Positions 6,311-6,622 of a DNA stretch of 6,622 nucleotides are shown here, one piece after another. Numbering within the stretch: the first letter of the stretch is position 1; each line of letters starts with the position of its first letter. The DNA is from an uncultured Collinsella sp. Its GTDB lineage: Bacteria; Actinomycetota; Coriobacteriia; Coriobacteriales; Coriobacteriaceae. The notes under the pieces are model-generated. The model ran no database searches, was not told the origin of the DNA, and saw nothing but the letters and a program-made list of their open reading frames with translations. A program made the translations under genes and the position numbers. The DNA lies in contig UQTR01000099.1 of NCBI GenBank assembly GCA_900544065.1, forward strand, positions 1 to 6,622, written 5' to 3'.

Positions 6311-6366
6311 ATCTCTCATCTATCTCTCTATCTCTCGGCTTAGAGATAGAGAGATAGATGAGAGAT
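6311..6366 (-). promoter_or_regulatory. Perfect 25-bp inverted repeat in the predicted 5' leader
   Basis: Arms 6311-6335 and 6342-6366 are exact reverse complements around the six-base loop CGGCTT (6336-6341). Each arm carries tandem ATCTCTC/GAGAGAT units. In a leftward transcript starting near 6382 this would be a very stable hairpin ending 77 bases before the ATG. No T-tract follows on the minus strand, so it is not an intrinsic terminator. It could be an RNA structure, for example a stability or ribonuclease III element, or a DNA operator array. Confidence 0.85.
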
Positions 6367-6388
6367 GGAATGTCTACCATTTGCTTCA

Positions 6389-6416
6389 TTTATACATATT
6401 TTTGCTGGTAGAACAA
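6389..6416 (-). promoter_or_regulatory. Probable promoter of the AlbA_2 gene
   Basis: Read on the minus strand, TTGTTC (plus 6411-6416) is followed after 16 bases by TATAAA (plus 6389-6394, five of six matches to TATAAT). The start would fall near 6382, giving a leader of about 150 bases that contains the 25-bp hairpin. An inverted repeat, TCTACCA/TGGTAGA (6373-6379 and 6406-6412), brackets the -10, and a second dyad (6414-6442) overlaps the -35. This arrangement is typical of a regulated promoter. Confidence 0.5.
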
Positions 6417-6442
6417 TCGGTATTGAGACAATACCATGATTG
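6414..6442. promoter_or_regulatory. Operator-like dyad upstream of the AlbA_2 promoter
   Basis: GGTATTG (6419-6425) and CAATACC (6429-6435) are perfect complements around AGA. The dyad extends with CAATC (6414-6418) and GATTG (6438-6442), leaving two unpaired bases (6436-6437). It overlaps the proposed -35 at 6411-6416, the expected position for a repressor or activator site. Confidence 0.5.
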
Positions 6443-6574
6443 CCTGCCTCTTTACTGCTCAGTTATCTCTCATATTTTTCTCTCATCTTCCTGTCATCTC
6501 TCATATTAGAGACGAATGAGAGACGAGAGATACGCGAGTGATGGACGAGCGAGGATTTTCGGACGGTCGGATAT

Positions 6575-6622
6575 CTGTCTCTTATACACATCTCCGAGCC
6601 CACGAGACCCTAAGACATCTCG
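6575..6622. other. Untrimmed Nextera (Tn5) sequencing adapter; not genomic
   Basis: CTGTCTCTTATACACATCT (6575-6593) is the Tn5 mosaic end used in Nextera libraries. CCGAGCCCACGAGAC (6594-6608) is the Nextera read-2 adapter, CCTAAGAC (6609-6616) sits in the eight-base i7 index position, and ATCTCG (6617-6622) begins the P7 sequence. The order and spacing match the library construct exactly, so these bases are an assembly artefact. Confidence 0.98.

Larger units (their letters stand above)
6285..6531. repeat. Two clusters of ATCTCTC/GAGAGAT heptamers around the AlbA_2 gene promoter
   Basis: Exact ATCTCTC copies begin at 6298, 6311, 6322, 6330, 6465 and 6496. Exact inverse copies (GAGAGAT) begin at 6349, 6360 and 6525. 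One-mismatch copies begin at 6287, 6341, 6478 and 6518. The copies fall into a leader cluster (6287-6366) and an upstream cluster (6465-6531), with the likely promoter between them. CTCAGTTATCTCTC is repeated exactly at 6291-6304 and 6458-6471, so the clusters look related. Spacing in the first cluster (11, 13, 11 and 8 bases) is roughly helical. This suggests arrayed binding sites, possibly for the winged-helix protein itself, but that is inference. Confidence 0.85.

Noticed and set aside
6285..6531. CRISPR array
   Set aside because: The repeats are only seven bases, irregularly spaced and in both orientations, with no uniform spacers and no cas genes.
6575..6593. Tn5 mosaic end as evidence for a transposon
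   Set aside because: It continues into the Nextera read-2 adapter, an index and P7, so it is library sequence rather than a mobile element.
6541..6622. ATG at 6541 with a frame open to the contig end
   Set aside because: Only about 11 codons are genomic before the adapter begins, and there is no convincing ribosome binding site.

Overview
This is the terminal piece of a draft-assembly contig from a moderately high-GC bacterium (roughly 55-60% G+C by eye). Shine-Dalgarno sequences are strong and tRNA genes encode CCA. Codon use and the look of the proteins would fit a gut actinobacterium such as Collinsella or a relative, but nothing here proves that. Bases 6575-6622 are an untrimmed Nextera/Tn5 sequencing adapter, so genuine sequence ends near 6574.

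Layout, left to right. The window opens with the 3' end of a tRNA gene (1-34) and its intrinsic terminator (43-80). A long C-rich, G-poor leader follows, then a gene for a 228-residue protein with an N-terminal DUF5710 domain and two CxxC pairs (370-1056, +). Convergent to it is a Sau3AI/MutH-type restriction endonuclease gene (1133-2638, -). Across a 149-bp divergent control region lies its partner, a DNA cytosine-5 methyltransferase (2788-4050, +). After this come an unrecognised 163-residue protein (4175-4666, +) and, convergent to it, a 488-residue protein with a Schlafen-like AlbA_2 domain, a GHKL-type ATP-binding region and a C-terminal winged helix (4767-6233, -). The last gene has a long, repeat-rich control region running to the contig end.

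How the parts fit. The endonuclease and methyltransferase form a complete type II restriction-modification system that probably recognises GATC, the methyltransferase making GAT(5mC). The promoter region they share holds a perfect 9-bp-arm palindrome with a GATC in each arm, plus a third GATC, which suggests control by the system's own recognition site. The AlbA_2/GHKL/winged-helix gene may be a regulator or a defence accessory.

The strongest unexplained signal is its control region (6285-6531). It has at least nine exact copies of the heptamer ATCTCTC/GAGAGAT in two clusters flanking a likely promoter, and a perfect 25-bp inverted repeat in the predicted mRNA leader. No integrase, transposase, CRISPR array or rRNA is present.
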